Part shown: in pieces, positions 1 to 9,203 of the stretch | Layout: each line of letters starts with the position of its first letter | Numbering within the stretch: the stretch's first letter is position 1 | Assembly: GCF_002286735.1 (NCBI RefSeq) | Contig: NZ_NRTA01000013.1 | Coordinates: forward strand, 47,723-111,722 | Reading direction: 5' to 3' | Length of the DNA: 64,000 nucleotides | DNA from: Leptolyngbya sp. BC1307 | GTDB lineage: Bacteria; Cyanobacteriota; Cyanobacteriia; Phormidesmidales; Phormidesmidaceae | Program-made: the position numbers and the translations under genes | Notes under the pieces: model-generated | The model's input: the letters and a program-made list of their open reading frames with translations, nothing else | Database searches by the model: none | What the model was told of the DNA's origin: nothing

Positions 1-2
1 CA

Positions 3-140
3 ATTGAGGTCACCGTTAGCATCGGATTGACTGAATTGCAGCTAGAAGATGACGCTCAAGGCTACAGTTTTTTGCACCGAGCCGACCAAAATCTGCTCAG
101 GGCTAAGGCATTAGGGCGTAATCAGGTCGTGAGCGCCTGA
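3..140 (+). CDS. Diguanylate cyclase (GGDEF) domain, C-terminal end only
   Basis: An open frame enters from the left edge and ends at a TGA at 138-140. Its 45 codons read VTVSIGLTEL, then LHRADQNLLRAKALGRNQV, which are the last beta strand and final helix of a GGDEF domain (the usual pattern is VTVSIGV followed by ADxALYxAKxxGRNRV). The protein would make cyclic di-GMP from two GTP, but the GGDEF active-site loop and any sensor domains lie outside the window, so activity cannot be judged. The 3' end overlaps by 19 bp the end of the converging protease-like gene. Confidence 0.85.
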   Translation: MEVTVSIGLTELQLEDDAQGYSFLHRADQNLLRAKALGRNQVVSA

Positions 141-829
141 CTCTCTAGATCGGCAGACACTCTATGCGCTTCAATCTTCTGACAGCAGGTCTCTACGGGG
201 GCTCGGTTGGCCATGGCGGTCACCAGGGCTTCGTAGGCACTCTGCTGCTTTTCTAAAAGCGTTTGGGCCTGGAGTAGGGCCCAGCGCAGTTGGGTTTCGG
301 GTTCGCTAGTAGGGCGCTGTCGTTGCCACACGCCTCGGAGCTGCATCTGGTCATCTTGGCCGCCCTGAGCGCTGCCGTAGGTCTGCTTTTCAGCAGCAAT
401 GCCTGCCATCCAAACAATGCAGTAGCGATTGAGCTGCTGATCTGAGAGCTGGGCGCTAGCTGTATCTGGTTCAGCAGTAGCCTCAACGACCACACCGCCC
501 TGACCCGGAAGACCTGCTTTCAGGGCTTCCCAAGCGCTCAGCGTGTAGCTCTGTACCGGAATTTCGAGCAGGTAGGCAGCTAAAAAGTGGCCCGCTTCGT
601 GGTGCAAAATGCGCTGGCGATACTCTGAAGATTGACGAGAGAGCAAGTCAATTAGCAGCGTGCCGCCTTTTCCCTGAGCGCCAAAGCGGTCGATGGCGAC
701 GATGCCAGCACAGCCGGAAAGGGCGATCGCCACTGCGCCTGGCGAAATATTCAGCAGCGGCCCCACCAAGCTCAGCATCGTAAAGGCAAAGACAGAGACA
801 GCGAGCAAGTTTAAAGTGGTGGGGTTCAT
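122..829 (-). CDS. AAA-less FtsH/M41-like zinc peptidase, membrane-anchored
   Basis: 235 aa with an ATG start. Two hydrophobic stretches (about residues 8-28 and 31-47) should anchor it in a membrane, and a zinc-peptidase motif HEAGH follows at residues 77-81. A later GGQDD (156-160) sits where FtsH keeps its third metal ligand, in a context (MAGIAAEKQTYGSAQGGQDD) like the M41 motif of FtsH. The AAA+ ATPase module that normally precedes M41 is absent, so it cannot unfold substrates by itself. Proteins of this build occur in cyanobacteria and plastids and are often labelled ATP-dependent Zn protease; their substrates are not known to me. It could act alone on small substrates or modulate FtsH complexes (inference). 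Confidence 0.75.
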   Translation of the reverse strand: MNPTTLNLLAVSVFAFTMLSLVGPLLNISPGAVAIALSGCAGIVAIDRFGAQGKGGTLLIDLLSRQSSEYRQRILHHEAGHFLAAYLLEIPVQSYTLSAWEALKAGLPGQGGVVVEATAEPDTASAQLSDQQLNRYCIVWMAGIAAEKQTYGSAQGGQDDQMQLRGVWQRQRPTSEPETQLRWALLQAQTLLEKQQSAYEALVTAMANRAPVETCCQKIEAHRVSADLESQALTT

Positions 830-872
830 AGGAGGTGCCCTTTATAACAAAGCGGCAGCTAAGCAGAATCGA

Positions 873-1730
873 CTACTCTTTATAAAATAACTCCAAACTC
901 TCTTGATCCCCAACGTAGCGCCAGTGCCACGGCTCATAGCTCAAAGGTGAAGCCGAATCTTTAGGAAAAGACATCTCGAAGTTATAGAAGGCGGCGTTTT
1001 GCTCTAGCCACTGATAGGCAGCGGTGGTTTCGAAGCTTTCTTCTAAGTGGGTGGCCGGGTTACTCTCGTCGATAAAGTCTACTGCGTAGCCGGTATGGTG
1101 CTCGCTATAGCCAGGAGGGGCGCTGACTTCAGCCCGGGTTTTAGAGGTTTCGCCTCGCTCTGCTTTGACATCAAAAAAGAGGTACTGCTGATCTTCTAAA
1201 GAGCGAAATCCAGAAATGATGCCTAGCTGAACGCCTTCTGACTTGGCTTTGGCGATCATGGCGACAACTTTAGCTTGGGCCGCAGGCCGCAGCCGAATCT
1301 GACTTTTAGAATTTAGCGGAACCAGATCTTGGGGGAGAGCCGTATCATAATGGCGGTGATTGAGCAGCTGCTCAGGCGGGCTCGGGTCAGCGCTGTCTGT
1401 AGAGGGCTCGGGTAGGTTCGCGGCAGGTAGAGAGCGATCGCCTGCCGCATTGGCAGAACTTTTCAAAGGGAGAATAACTGCCTGAATGACATTGACTTGG
1501 GCGCTCAGCCGATCCCGCTGCCAGAGGCCCAATCCTACCAGGGCGATCGCGCCGACCAGACTGGAGGCTACTGCCACCCATCGGCCTCGTCGCCTGGCGG
1601 CTGTTGGCGCTGAAGCAGACTGAGGTGACTGTCGGCGAGCAGCCGGAATGTCGTCAGAAGGCAGGTTAGAAGGGGGGGTACTCACAGACGCTACAAGTTT
1701 TGGGCTACCGGTGATATCGGTTGTTTTCAA
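873..1730 (-). CDS. D-alanyl-D-alanine carboxypeptidase, VanY-like (peptidase M15B)
   Basis: 285 aa. A disordered N-terminus is followed by one membrane anchor (about 50-70, after an Arg-rich stretch), a Pro/Ser-rich linker and an M15B domain from about residue 120. The zinc site is complete: SEHHTGYAVD at 209-218 supplies H211 and D218, and EPWHWR at 266-271 supplies H269; the SGFRS motif lies at 173-177. Such enzymes trim the terminal D-Ala of peptidoglycan stem peptides in the periplasm. The start is a TTG at 1728-1730; a GTG at codon 16 is an alternative and would keep the anchor. It is a lone gene with no van-type regulators nearby, so the role is wall remodelling rather than vancomycin resistance. 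Confidence 0.88.
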   Translation of the reverse strand: MKTTDITGSPKLVASVSTPPSNLPSDDIPAARRQSPQSASAPTAARRRGRWVAVASSLVGAIALVGLGLWQRDRLSAQVNVIQAVILPLKSSANAAGDRSLPAANLPEPSTDSADPSPPEQLLNHRHYDTALPQDLVPLNSKSQIRLRPAAQAKVVAMIAKAKSEGVQLGIISGFRSLEDQQYLFFDVKAERGETSKTRAEVSAPPGYSEHHTGYAVDFIDESNPATHLEESFETTAAYQWLEQNAAFYNFEMSFPKDSASPLSYEPWHWRYVGDQESLELFYKE

Positions 1731-1851
1731 AGGGCTAGTAGAAAGGTGCGGGTAGAAGCGACGGGCTTAGTGTATAGCAATTCAGCGCGAATGCGCACAA
1801 ATCGATTTGATTGGCCATTTGCTTAGCGACAGGCACTAATTCTTACCTCGG

Positions 1852-2400
1852 CTATCGGGTCATGCTGGGCTGAGCAGTCTGACCCGGTGATGAGTCTTCC
1901 AGGCTGGCAAGATCTTCCCAGCTCATCTCCTCGTAGTTTTCGAAGGGCTGATGAATCCAGGGATTGTCTTTTAGATAGTGGACGCTGTAGTCAGGTGTTA
2001 TCACTGAGCACTCTTTATGCCAGAGCACGGCGGTGCGCATTTCATCGATATAGAAGCCATATTTGTGCTCTAGCCACGACAGGCTGCGCTTCAGGCTCTG
2101 CCCCGAATCGACCAAATCATCGACCACTAAGACCCGTGAACCCAAATTGGCGGTGGTCATACTCAAGTCATTTGAAAAGGTAATAGAGCCCCGGGTACGG
2201 TTGCCCTCGCCACCATAAGAAGCCGTCGAGAGAATAGCTAGGGGCTGATCAGAGATCCGACAGATAATATCGCCAATTCGCAGCCCGCCCTTGGCCAAAC
2301 ACACAATTTGATTAAATTGCCAGCCGGAGCGGTGTACCATCAGGGCCAACTGTTCTATGTTTCGGTGATAATCTAACCAGGATACGTATAAATCTGACAT
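1852..2400 (-). CDS. Phosphoribosyltransferase, purine (Gpt/Hpt-like) type
   Basis: 182 aa, ATG start. The PRPP-binding loop VVDDLVDSG is at residues 92-100, and the early strand CLAKGGLRIGD (34-44) is the matching pyrophosphate-binding loop of type I phosphoribosyltransferases. The length and the GGEGNRTRG flexible loop (63-71) are like xanthine-guanine or hypoxanthine phosphoribosyltransferases, which salvage purine bases to nucleotides in the cytoplasm. The base specificity cannot be read from the motif. It stands alone, divergent from the transporter gene that begins at 2570, with about 170 bp of shared upstream DNA. Confidence 0.8.
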   Translation of the reverse strand: MSDLYVSWLDYHRNIEQLALMVHRSGWQFNQIVCLAKGGLRIGDIICRISDQPLAILSTASYGGEGNRTRGSITFSNDLSMTTANLGSRVLVVDDLVDSGQSLKRSLSWLEHKYGFYIDEMRTAVLWHKECSVITPDYSVHYLKDNPWIHQPFENYEEMSWEDLASLEDSSPGQTAQPSMTR

Positions 2401-2569
2401 GGGATGTGAAAAGGAAGGGTAGATGAATGCTCAGCCAGGCAACCTCTCTCGATCTGGGAGTGGGCAAGAGCTAGAGCAAACGGGAATAGATTAACCGTGA
2501 AGGGCAACCGCTAGCGGACTGCCCAATTCATATAGTTATTTATACAGGCTTTAATCAGGCTTTTTAAAC

Positions 2570-4018
2570 ATGGCCAATTTAGAATCTCAGTCTGAACTGC
2601 ACGCTGACAGCCCGTCGCCAGCCCTGACGCTGCCGGTGAAGCTGGCCTATGGCGCAGGAGATTTTGGGGCAGGGCTGACCTCACAGTTTCTGGCGTTTTT
2701 TCTGCTGATTTTCTTAATTGACGTAGCGGGGATGCGGCCTGTGGTAGCCGGTTCAGTGCTGGCGCTGGGGAAGATTTGGGATGCGGTGAACGATCCGCTG
2801 GTGGGAGTGCTGAGCGATCGCACTAAAACCCGCTGGGGTCGCCGCTACCCGTGGATGTTTCTGACGGCGATTCCGTTTGGCCTTTCTTACTTTTTGATCT
2901 GGATTGCGCCCTTTAGCGAAGATACTAGCAGCGCTGCTAAGTTTTGGTATTACGTGGTGGTTACCACGATATTCCAGGTTTTCTTCACGACGACGAATCT
3001 GCCCTACACCACGCTCACCGCCGAGATGACCGGCGACTACGATGAGCGTACCGAGCTGACCTCTTTTCGGCTGGCTTTTTCGGTGGCGGGCGGCGTGGCG
3101 ATTTTGATTGCTGCCGGTATTTTTGGCCAGCTGATTGCAGACGATACCCGGCGGTACGCCGTGTTAGGGCTTCTGGGCGGGGCGATTTCGATTGCGTCGA
3201 TTTACTGGTGCATATTCGGCACCTATGGCTACATGGATCAAAAGGCGAAGGCGGCAGGACGGTCTTTGAATGCGATCGCCGACATCCAAAACGAGTCTTT
3301 CTTACAGCAGTTTCGAGTTGTCGCTAGCAACCGCCCTTTTCTGTTCGTCGTCGGCATCTACCTATTTTCCTGGCTAGCCCTGCAAATTACAGCGGCAGTC
3401 ATTCCCTTCTATGCCAAATTTTGGATGGGCGTCGATGAAAACCTAGTCGCGCTGATTGTTCAGGGCACCGCGATTGTCATGATGTTTGTCTGCGCCGCCC
3501 TGAGCAAGCGCATTGGCAAAAAAAACCTCTACTTTCTGGGCTCAGGTGTCTGGATATTGGTGCAGATAGCCCTGTTTTTCTTACAGCCCGGGCAAACCAC
3601 CATTCTCTATGGGCTGTGCATATTGGCCAGCTTTGGCGTAGCGACTGCTTACATCGTACCCTGGTCGATTTTGCCAGATGTGATCGAGCTGGATGAGCTG
3701 AACACCGGCTGTCGGCGCGAGGGCACTTTCTATGCGTTCATGACCCTGCTGCAAAAAATTGGTCTGGCTGTCGGCATTTTCCTAGTCGGTGCGGCTCTAG
3801 AAGCTTCTGGCTTTGTCAAAGAAGCCGCCCAGCAGCCCGAGTCGGCGCTAAATGCGATCCGCTTTTTTATGGGGCCAGTGCCCCTGGTTCTGGTTATTTG
3901 CGGAGTCGTACTGATCTATTTCTATCCGATTACGCGAGAAGCCCATGCCGAAATTATGCTCAAGCTCGCAGAGCGCAAACGCTTGGAGGCAAAACCTTTG
4001 GAGGAAACTCCTCAATGA
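2570..4018 (+). CDS. MFS transporter, GPH (glycoside:cation symporter) family
   Basis: 482 aa with about 12 hydrophobic helices. GPH-family (MelB-like) signatures are visible: WDAVNDPLVG at 70-79 and SDRTKTRWGRR at 82-92, the loop between helices 2 and 3. The family moves sugars or related solutes with Na+ or H+ across the cytoplasmic membrane; the solute cannot be told. Its TGA overlaps the ATG of the next gene (ATGA at 4015-4018), so the two are probably translated together. The start at 2570 follows an A/T-rich stretch with no clear ribosome site, common in cyanobacteria. Confidence 0.87.
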   Translation: MANLESQSELHADSPSPALTLPVKLAYGAGDFGAGLTSQFLAFFLLIFLIDVAGMRPVVAGSVLALGKIWDAVNDPLVGVLSDRTKTRWGRRYPWMFLTAIPFGLSYFLIWIAPFSEDTSSAAKFWYYVVVTTIFQVFFTTTNLPYTTLTAEMTGDYDERTELTSFRLAFSVAGGVAILIAAGIFGQLIADDTRRYAVLGLLGGAISIASIYWCIFGTYGYMDQKAKAAGRSLNAIADIQNESFLQQFRVVASNRPFLFVVGIYLFSWLALQITAAVIPFYAKFWMGVDENLVALIVQGTAIVMMFVCAALSKRIGKKNLYFLGSGVWILVQIALFFLQPGQTTILYGLCILASFGVATAYIVPWSILPDVIELDELNTGCRREGTFYAFMTLLQKIGLAVGIFLVGAALEASGFVKEAAQQPESALNAIRFFMGPVPLVLVICGVVLIYFYPITREAHAEIMLKLAERKRLEAKPLEETPQ

Positions 4019-4887
4019 CTCAACCTCCAAATCAGTTAGACCTGCCGCCAGTCTTTGAGCCCTATCGAGAAAAGCTCGAAGCCACAGTTAAACCCTATAT
4101 TCAGATTCAGACCCACGTCACGCAGACAGCAACACTGTGGCAAAGCAAATTTTTAGGACTGCCCTACCTACCTAAACCAACTAGCCCGCCTAAAACGCCA
4201 GCGGGCGACTATCTCTACCTGCTCGCTCAAATCAACTTTGCTGAAGTTCCCAATCTAGAAGGCTTTCCCTCTCAAGGAATTCTTCAGTTTTATATCGCCA
4301 AAGATGAGTTTTATCTCTATGGCGCAGATTTTGATAATCCGACTGCTCAGACTCACTTCCGGATTTTGTACCATCCCAATCCTGAGCCGGATGAGTCAAA
4401 GCTAGTCACCCAGTTCGACTTCATGCCCTCACCGTGGGACGACGATGACAGATATATGCCTTTTGAGATTTATTCAAAGTATCTGAGCAAACCAGATAGC
4501 TGCTTGGCTTTAACCTTCCACCGCAAGACAGCGCCTATCAGTATCTGTGACTATCAATGGACAGCACTGACCGGCTTCAATCCGCTGGCTCAGGGGCCAG
4601 ATGAACGCAACATAGCTGAAGGTGAGTTCTGGCTGATGCTAGACAGCTATAGTCAGCAGTTCAGTGGCCATCGACTGGGCGGGTATCCTTTGTTCAATCA
4701 AAATGATCCTCGTCTTGGGTCACAAGACGACGAACCCTATGTATTGCTGTTGCAAATTGATTCAGAAGCCAATGGGAAAATCGATATTCTATGGGGTGAT
4801 GCCGGCATCTGCAACTTTTTTATCAAGCCCTCAGCTCTGAAAAAGCTTGATTTTTCTGATGTTCTGTACAACTGGGACTGCGGTTAA
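4015..4887 (+). CDS. YwqG-like protein (DUF1963)
   Basis: 290 aa. I place the start at ATG 4015, inside the stop of the transporter gene and after GGAGGAAA at about 4000-4007; the frame is open further upstream but that part lies within the transporter. The protein has the DUF1963/YwqG pattern: an N-terminal KFLGLPYLP segment, a middle GDYLYLLAQINFAEVP, and a C-terminal GGYPLFNQNDPR followed by YVLLLQIDS and a WGDAGICNFFI strand. The function of this family is unknown. Coupling to the transporter suggests co-expression, not a known joint pathway. Confidence 0.88.
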   Translation: MTQPPNQLDLPPVFEPYREKLEATVKPYIQIQTHVTQTATLWQSKFLGLPYLPKPTSPPKTPAGDYLYLLAQINFAEVPNLEGFPSQGILQFYIAKDEFYLYGADFDNPTAQTHFRILYHPNPEPDESKLVTQFDFMPSPWDDDDRYMPFEIYSKYLSKPDSCLALTFHRKTAPISICDYQWTALTGFNPLAQGPDERNIAEGEFWLMLDSYSQQFSGHRLGGYPLFNQNDPRLGSQDDEPYVLLLQIDSEANGKIDILWGDAGICNFFIKPSALKKLDFSDVLYNWDCG

Positions 4888-4994
4888 ACCCGTCAAATCG
4901 GCCTGTAGCTCAAGTTTTCTCGACCAGCTATTAATCAGGGCCGATGCTCTCAAAATTGTTAGCATCAACAGTGAATCTATAGAGTGCCCCTTCT

Positions 4995-6755
4995 ATGCCT
5001 CGCTCTCCCCTCCCGTCGATGCTGACGCCCGATCTGATTGGGCGTCAGCGTGAAATTGTTGAGGTATTTCTGCGCAATGGCTGGGACTATATGCGGCGAC
5101 TGCTCACCGGGGGCGATCCGGATCGGCCCGACCTACCCCCGCCTGAGGTGTTGCGCAATATCTTAATTGAGCTAGGTCCGGTGTATGTAAAGCTCGGGCA
5201 GCTATTGAGTACTCGCCCTGATTTGCTAAGTCCTTCGTATATCGAGGCGCTGAGCGGGCTACAGTCTACAGTGCCAGCGGTGCCAGCGGCGCAGATCGAG
5301 GGTTACATTCGGCAGCATATGGTGAGGCCGCCGGAGGAGGTGTTTGCGGAGATTGGCTATGGGGCGATCGCCGCTGGATCCATCGGTCAAACGCACCGAG
5401 CCGTGCTCAAAACCGGACAGGCCGTCGCCGTCAAGGTGCAGCGCCCCGGTATTGATAAACAGGTCGAGCGGGATATGGCGCTGATCAAAGACATCGCCAG
5501 ACTGGTCTCTACTACCCAGTTTGGCCAGCGCTACAACATCACTGAACTTGCCGAAGAATTCAAGTCGGCCCTGACCAACGAGCTAGACTTCACGACCGAG
5601 GCGCGCTATACCGATGAGCTGCGCAAAGACATGACCGAGAGCCGTTGGATTGACTCTGAGCGGCTGACCGTGCCCCAGATTATCTGGCCATTGACTAACT
5701 CTAAAATTTTGGTGATGGAGTGGCTAGAGGGTAGACCTCTCCTACAGGCTCCGCTGCCGGTTGTACCACGACCTAATGACGTTGGAGCTACCGGGTTTGG
5801 AGCTGCCGGCAAAGATGGCGATGCTGCTAATCCCCTCGCTGATCCCTTCGAGCGCCTGCTGCCGGGTGATACGAAAGATGAGCGAGGGGAAATTACTTCA
5901 CTGCTCTTTCGGGCCTTTCTCTCTCAGTACTTCATCACCGGTTTTTTCCACGCCGACCCCCATCCTGGCAACATCTTTTATTTAGACGATGGCCGCGTTG
6001 CTCTGCTTGACTGCGGCATGATGGGCCGTCTCGATCCGCAGACGCGCGCCACCCTCACAGAGCTGGTGCTAGCCATTGTCAGCTCCGATGCTCAACGCTG
6101 CGCCCAGCTTACTCTTCAGCTCACAGAGCCGCTCAAACCTATTGATCTCGTTCGGCTTGAGAGCGACTACAGCCGCCTGCTAGGTCGCTACTACGGCATC
6201 TCGCTAGATCGCTTTAATACCGCTGAGGCGTTCAGCGCCGTGATTGAAACTGGCATTCGCAACCATCTGCGGTGGCCTGCCAATATTGGCCTGTTTACCA
6301 AGTCATTAGCCAATCTAGAAGGCGGTGCCCGTCTGTTTAATCCTGCTGTTAACCTGATTGCCGAAATCAAGCCGCTGATGGTTGATTTATTTCGCCAGCA
6401 GCTAGTCGGCAACGATCCGCTACAGATGTTTCTGCGCACGGGCCTGGAATTTCGCAATCTATCGCTATCGGCTCCCCGACAGTTCGGTTTTTTGCTGGAT
6501 CGTCTCAGTGACGAAACGCTGCAGTGGAATCTGCGTATTCAGGGGATGGATTCTCTGCAGCGCAGCATTGAGCGCGCCGCCAACCGACGAGCCTTTAGCA
6601 CGGTAGTCGCCGCGTTGATTATCGGGGCGGCGATTATCTCAACGAGTCAACAAACGGCTCAGCTACAGTGGCTCAGTACGCTCTTGTTCGCGGCGGCATC
6701 TTTTTTGGGACTCTGGCTGATTGTGAGCATTTTAAGGTCGGGCCGGTGGAAATAG
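4995..6755 (+). CDS. ABC1/UbiB (AarF) family atypical kinase
   Basis: 586 aa. Family marks are clear: the KxGQ motif in VKLGQLLSTRPD (K66 to Q69), the alanine-rich loop AAGSIGQ (126-132) that replaces the glycine-rich loop, AVKVQRPG with lysine 147, FFHADPHPGN in the catalytic loop, and LLDCGMMGRL as the metal-binding Asp motif. Two membrane helices close the protein (about 533-550 and 560-583), as in UbiB. ABC1 proteins act as ATPases or kinases linked to quinone and prenyl-lipid metabolism; cyanobacteria and plastids carry several. It lies about 100 bp after the YwqG-like gene, on the same strand. Confidence 0.92.
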   Translation: MPRSPLPSMLTPDLIGRQREIVEVFLRNGWDYMRRLLTGGDPDRPDLPPPEVLRNILIELGPVYVKLGQLLSTRPDLLSPSYIEALSGLQSTVPAVPAAQIEGYIRQHMVRPPEEVFAEIGYGAIAAGSIGQTHRAVLKTGQAVAVKVQRPGIDKQVERDMALIKDIARLVSTTQFGQRYNITELAEEFKSALTNELDFTTEARYTDELRKDMTESRWIDSERLTVPQIIWPLTNSKILVMEWLEGRPLLQAPLPVVPRPNDVGATGFGAAGKDGDAANPLADPFERLLPGDTKDERGEITSLLFRAFLSQYFITGFFHADPHPGNIFYLDDGRVALLDCGMMGRLDPQTRATLTELVLAIVSSDAQRCAQLTLQLTEPLKPIDLVRLESDYSRLLGRYYGISLDRFNTAEAFSAVIETGIRNHLRWPANIGLFTKSLANLEGGARLFNPAVNLIAEIKPLMVDLFRQQLVGNDPLQMFLRTGLEFRNLSLSAPRQFGFLLDRLSDETLQWNLRIQGMDSLQRSIERAANRRAFSTVVAALIIGAAIISTSQQTAQLQWLSTLLFAAASFLGLWLIVSILRSGRWK

Positions 6756-6854
6756 GCATAGAGTGATCGCTGCCCACTCGGAAATCGTCTCAGCAACGCC
6801 TTTACCGTATGATGGTGAAGTGCCTAGCTTCAACCCTTATCAGCCCTTGGATAC

Positions 6855-7586
6855 GTGGCATTTATAATTTTTGACTTTGACGGCACCATTGCCGACACGC
6901 TAGCGGCCATCGTGCGAATTACCAATCGCATCGCACCGGAGTACGGCTACTCGCCCACCACCCCCGAAAGGCTCAGATATTATCAGTCCTTGAGCACTCC
7001 AGAGATGCTCAAACAGGCTGAGATTCCGCTTTTTCGGCTGCCTTTTTTGCTGCGCCGGGTGCGGCGCGAGATGGGGTCAGAGATAGGGACGGTGCCGATC
7101 GCTGCTGATCTGGTCCCGACGCTACGAGATCTGGTCGCCGCCGGTCATCGGCTGATGATTATGAGCTCTAACTCTCAGCGCAATATTCAGCGCTTTTTAG
7201 CTCTGCACGGTATTGGCGACGTATTCGAGTCAGTTAAAGGGGGCGTGGGCTTGTTGGGTAAAGCCAGAGTGCTCAGGCGCATCGTGCAGCGAGGCGATGT
7301 TGACTTTTCTCAGGTGATTTATGTCGGTGACGAAACCCGAGATATTGACGCCTCTAAGCAAGTGGGCATTCTGATAGCAGCGGTCACTTGGGGCTTTAGC
7401 AGTCGGGAGGCGCTGGCGGCGCAGCGACCTGCCTTCTTAATCGATCATCCGCGTCAGCTGTTAGGGGCGGCGCAAACGCTAGTCAACCCCAGCTGGATCA
7501 AACGAGGCCATCGTCCACCCGCAGCTACCCGGCCACGCTTTAGTGAGTCCATGCCGGGTGAGAGAGAAGTGAATCCATCATCCTGA
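6855..7586 (+). CDS. HAD-superfamily phosphatase, phosphoglycolate phosphatase-like
   Basis: 243 aa, GTG start at 6855. Motif I is IFDFDGT (nucleophile D7, D9), motif II is in MIMSSNS, the motif III lysine is in LLGKARVL and motif IV is VGDETRDI. A helical cap follows motif I, as in PGP/Gph-like enzymes. It hydrolyses a small phosphate ester in the cytoplasm; 2-phosphoglycolate from photorespiration is a possible substrate but the motifs do not prove it. The last 47 bp overlap the 3' end of the converging gun4 gene; the tail after about residue 215 is Pro/Arg-rich and may be a recent extension. Confidence 0.85.
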   Translation: MAFIIFDFDGTIADTLAAIVRITNRIAPEYGYSPTTPERLRYYQSLSTPEMLKQAEIPLFRLPFLLRRVRREMGSEIGTVPIAADLVPTLRDLVAAGHRLMIMSSNSQRNIQRFLALHGIGDVFESVKGGVGLLGKARVLRRIVQRGDVDFSQVIYVGDETRDIDASKQVGILIAAVTWGFSSREALAAQRPAFLIDHPRQLLGAAQTLVNPSWIKRGHRPPAATRPRFSESMPGEREVNPSS

Positions 7587-8355
7587 CGCCCCGCAGCTGA
7601 TTGGAAAGCGGCAGGTGACCGATAGGGGCTGATAAGTCCCAAATAAATTCGTTAGGGTAGCGAGTCCAAGCGTTGTCTGTCTTCCAGGCAAGCTGCGTCC
7701 ACAGTCGCACCCAGTCCTGGCCTAAGCGTAGCCACAGTTCGCGCTGCTTACTCCAGCCAAATTTGTCTTCAGAATAAATACCCCAAAGGGTATCGAGGGT
7801 CTGTAAGTCGGCAGTTGGAAACTGGCTGACTTCAGTGAAGTAGACCCATTTACGTTTAACGGCGCTCTCACCTGCGAGTTCGCAGAGCTTTTGCATGGTG
7901 AGCTGATCGGCTAGCTGGTAAGCCTGCTTGACCAGCAAAATTTGCAGATCGCTGTAGTCTATTCCCTGAGCCGAAACAGGCGCTAATACGCCGTGGGCGG
8001 CTTCGGCAATGAAGGCTTTGGCTGCCGAAGAATCGGCCTGATATAGGTGCTGATAAGCGCTGCCGTGTGCGGCTGTAGGCAAGCTGTGAGCCTCTGTGCT
8101 GGCGTTCTTGCTCTGCTGAGTGGCGAGCTGATGGCGCACAAAGTCTATGAGGATGCGATCGCCCTTTTCGCCCAGTGCCGCTAAGTCACGGATGGCCTGA
8201 AGCTGCTTCTTAAGGCTACTTTCTTGCAGCCTAGCAGCTAGCGTTTTGAGGTTCAGATCGATCTGATCTGAGGTTTGCACTCCCTGAGTCTGAGCTGAGC
8301 TTTCATGGGGGCTATTAGTAGGAAACTCAGCAGAATCGATAGCGTTTGAAGACAT
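7540..8355 (-). CDS. gun4: Gun4, activator of magnesium chelatase
   Basis: 271 aa. The C-terminal half (about 155-260) is a Gun4 core: WVYFTEVSQFP, DLQTLDTLWGIYS, KFGWSKQRELW, then RYPNEFIWDLSAPIGHLP and SNQLRGVRM. Gun4 binds protoporphyrin IX and Mg-protoporphyrin IX and stimulates magnesium chelatase (ChlH/D/I), the first step of chlorophyll synthesis. The N-terminal half is helical (EKGDRILIDFV is typical of the HEAT-like helical domain of cyanobacterial Gun4), so both domains are present. The family also has paralogues in which a Gun4 domain is fused to kinases; this one has the classic two-domain build. Confidence 0.93.
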   Translation of the reverse strand: MSSNAIDSAEFPTNSPHESSAQTQGVQTSDQIDLNLKTLAARLQESSLKKQLQAIRDLAALGEKGDRILIDFVRHQLATQQSKNASTEAHSLPTAAHGSAYQHLYQADSSAAKAFIAEAAHGVLAPVSAQGIDYSDLQILLVKQAYQLADQLTMQKLCELAGESAVKRKWVYFTEVSQFPTADLQTLDTLWGIYSEDKFGWSKQRELWLRLGQDWVRLWTQLAWKTDNAWTRYPNEFIWDLSAPIGHLPLSNQLRGVRMMDSLLSHPAWTH

Positions 8356-8540
8356 ACGTTATGAGTAAACAGAGCAGATACTGCAGCCGCCGACAGCCTT
8401 GGCCGCATTGCTTAGGGGTAAAAACGGTTGATTTTCCAATGATAGTGGAATACCGGAATGCTCGCTGACTATTAAAGGATGATTAGGCTCTTTGAGCATG
8501 CCAGATCGAGTCTTTTCGGCGGCGGCAGTTTGGCCTGTGG

Positions 8541-9203
8541 CTATAGCGTTTTGCCAGCATTTTGCGGCGGTTTGTGGCCGTTTTCGAAGGCGTAGCGAAT
8601 TAGCTGAGAGCGGTTTTCTAAGGAAAGTTTGCTGAGAATGCTGCTGAGGTGGGTTTGAACGGTGCGGGGGCTGATAAAAAGGCGATCGCCGATCTTTTTA
8701 TTAGTAAAACCCTGAGTCACTTCCCAAAAGACTTTTTCTTCAGCTGGGGTGAGCGGCAGGGGAGGCTGAGGCTGGCCTTGCAGCCGTTCTTCACGGGCTC
8801 GCCGTAGCAAACGATTAATTTCAGCGTGAACGCGGTGAGTACGAGCAAGCTGAGCCTCAATCTTGGCAATCAGCTCCCGAGGATGAAAAGGTTTAACCAG
8901 ATAATCATCTGCGCCAATGCTGTGACCCTGAATGCGATCTTCTAGATCGCAGCGCCCGGAAAGAAAAATAAAGGGAACTAGCTGCCCTGGCGCAGTATTT
9001 CTAATTCTGATGCATAGCTCAAACCCATCCATTTCTGGCATGACCACATCGGACACAATCAAATCCGGCGTGTCTTTGGTAAAGCTCAAAAAGCCTTCAG
9101 TGCCCGAAGCGGCATTGTGTACGATAAACCCACGATCTCTCAGGTAGCGAGTTAAGGCTGCTCTAAGGGTACTGTCATCATCCACGATCAGGATTTTTTG
9201 CAT
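8541..9203 (-). CDS. Response regulator, receiver plus LuxR/NarL-type HTH
   Basis: 220 aa from the ATG at 9203; an open frame continues 37 codons upstream but the receiver fold starts at MQKILIVDDD. The phosphoacceptor is D52 in IVSDVVMP, with D8-D10 as the acidic pocket and K in DDYLVKPFHP as the switch lysine. After a short helical linker (about 125-145), a GerE/LuxR helix-turn-helix spans about 150-205 (LTPAEEKVFWEVTQGFTNKKIG, RTVQTHLSSILSKL, written here in two parts). It is a DNA-binding transcription factor controlled by a histidine kinase that is not in the window. No kinase gene is adjacent, so it is an orphan. It resembles the Rre1/Ycf29 type in domain order, but I cannot assign it to that group. 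Confidence 0.88.
   Translation of the reverse strand: MQKILIVDDDSTLRAALTRYLRDRGFIVHNAASGTEGFLSFTKDTPDLIVSDVVMPEMDGFELCIRIRNTAPGQLVPFIFLSGRCDLEDRIQGHSIGADDYLVKPFHPRELIAKIEAQLARTHRVHAEINRLLRRAREERLQGQPQPPLPLTPAEEKVFWEVTQGFTNKKIGDRLFISPRTVQTHLSSILSKLSLENRSQLIRYAFENGHKPPQNAGKTL

Noticed and set aside
3898..4014. Longer start for the YwqG-like protein inside the transporter gene
   Set aside because: These codons overlap the transporter coding sequence; ATG 4015 with its ribosome site and ATGA overlap is the better start.
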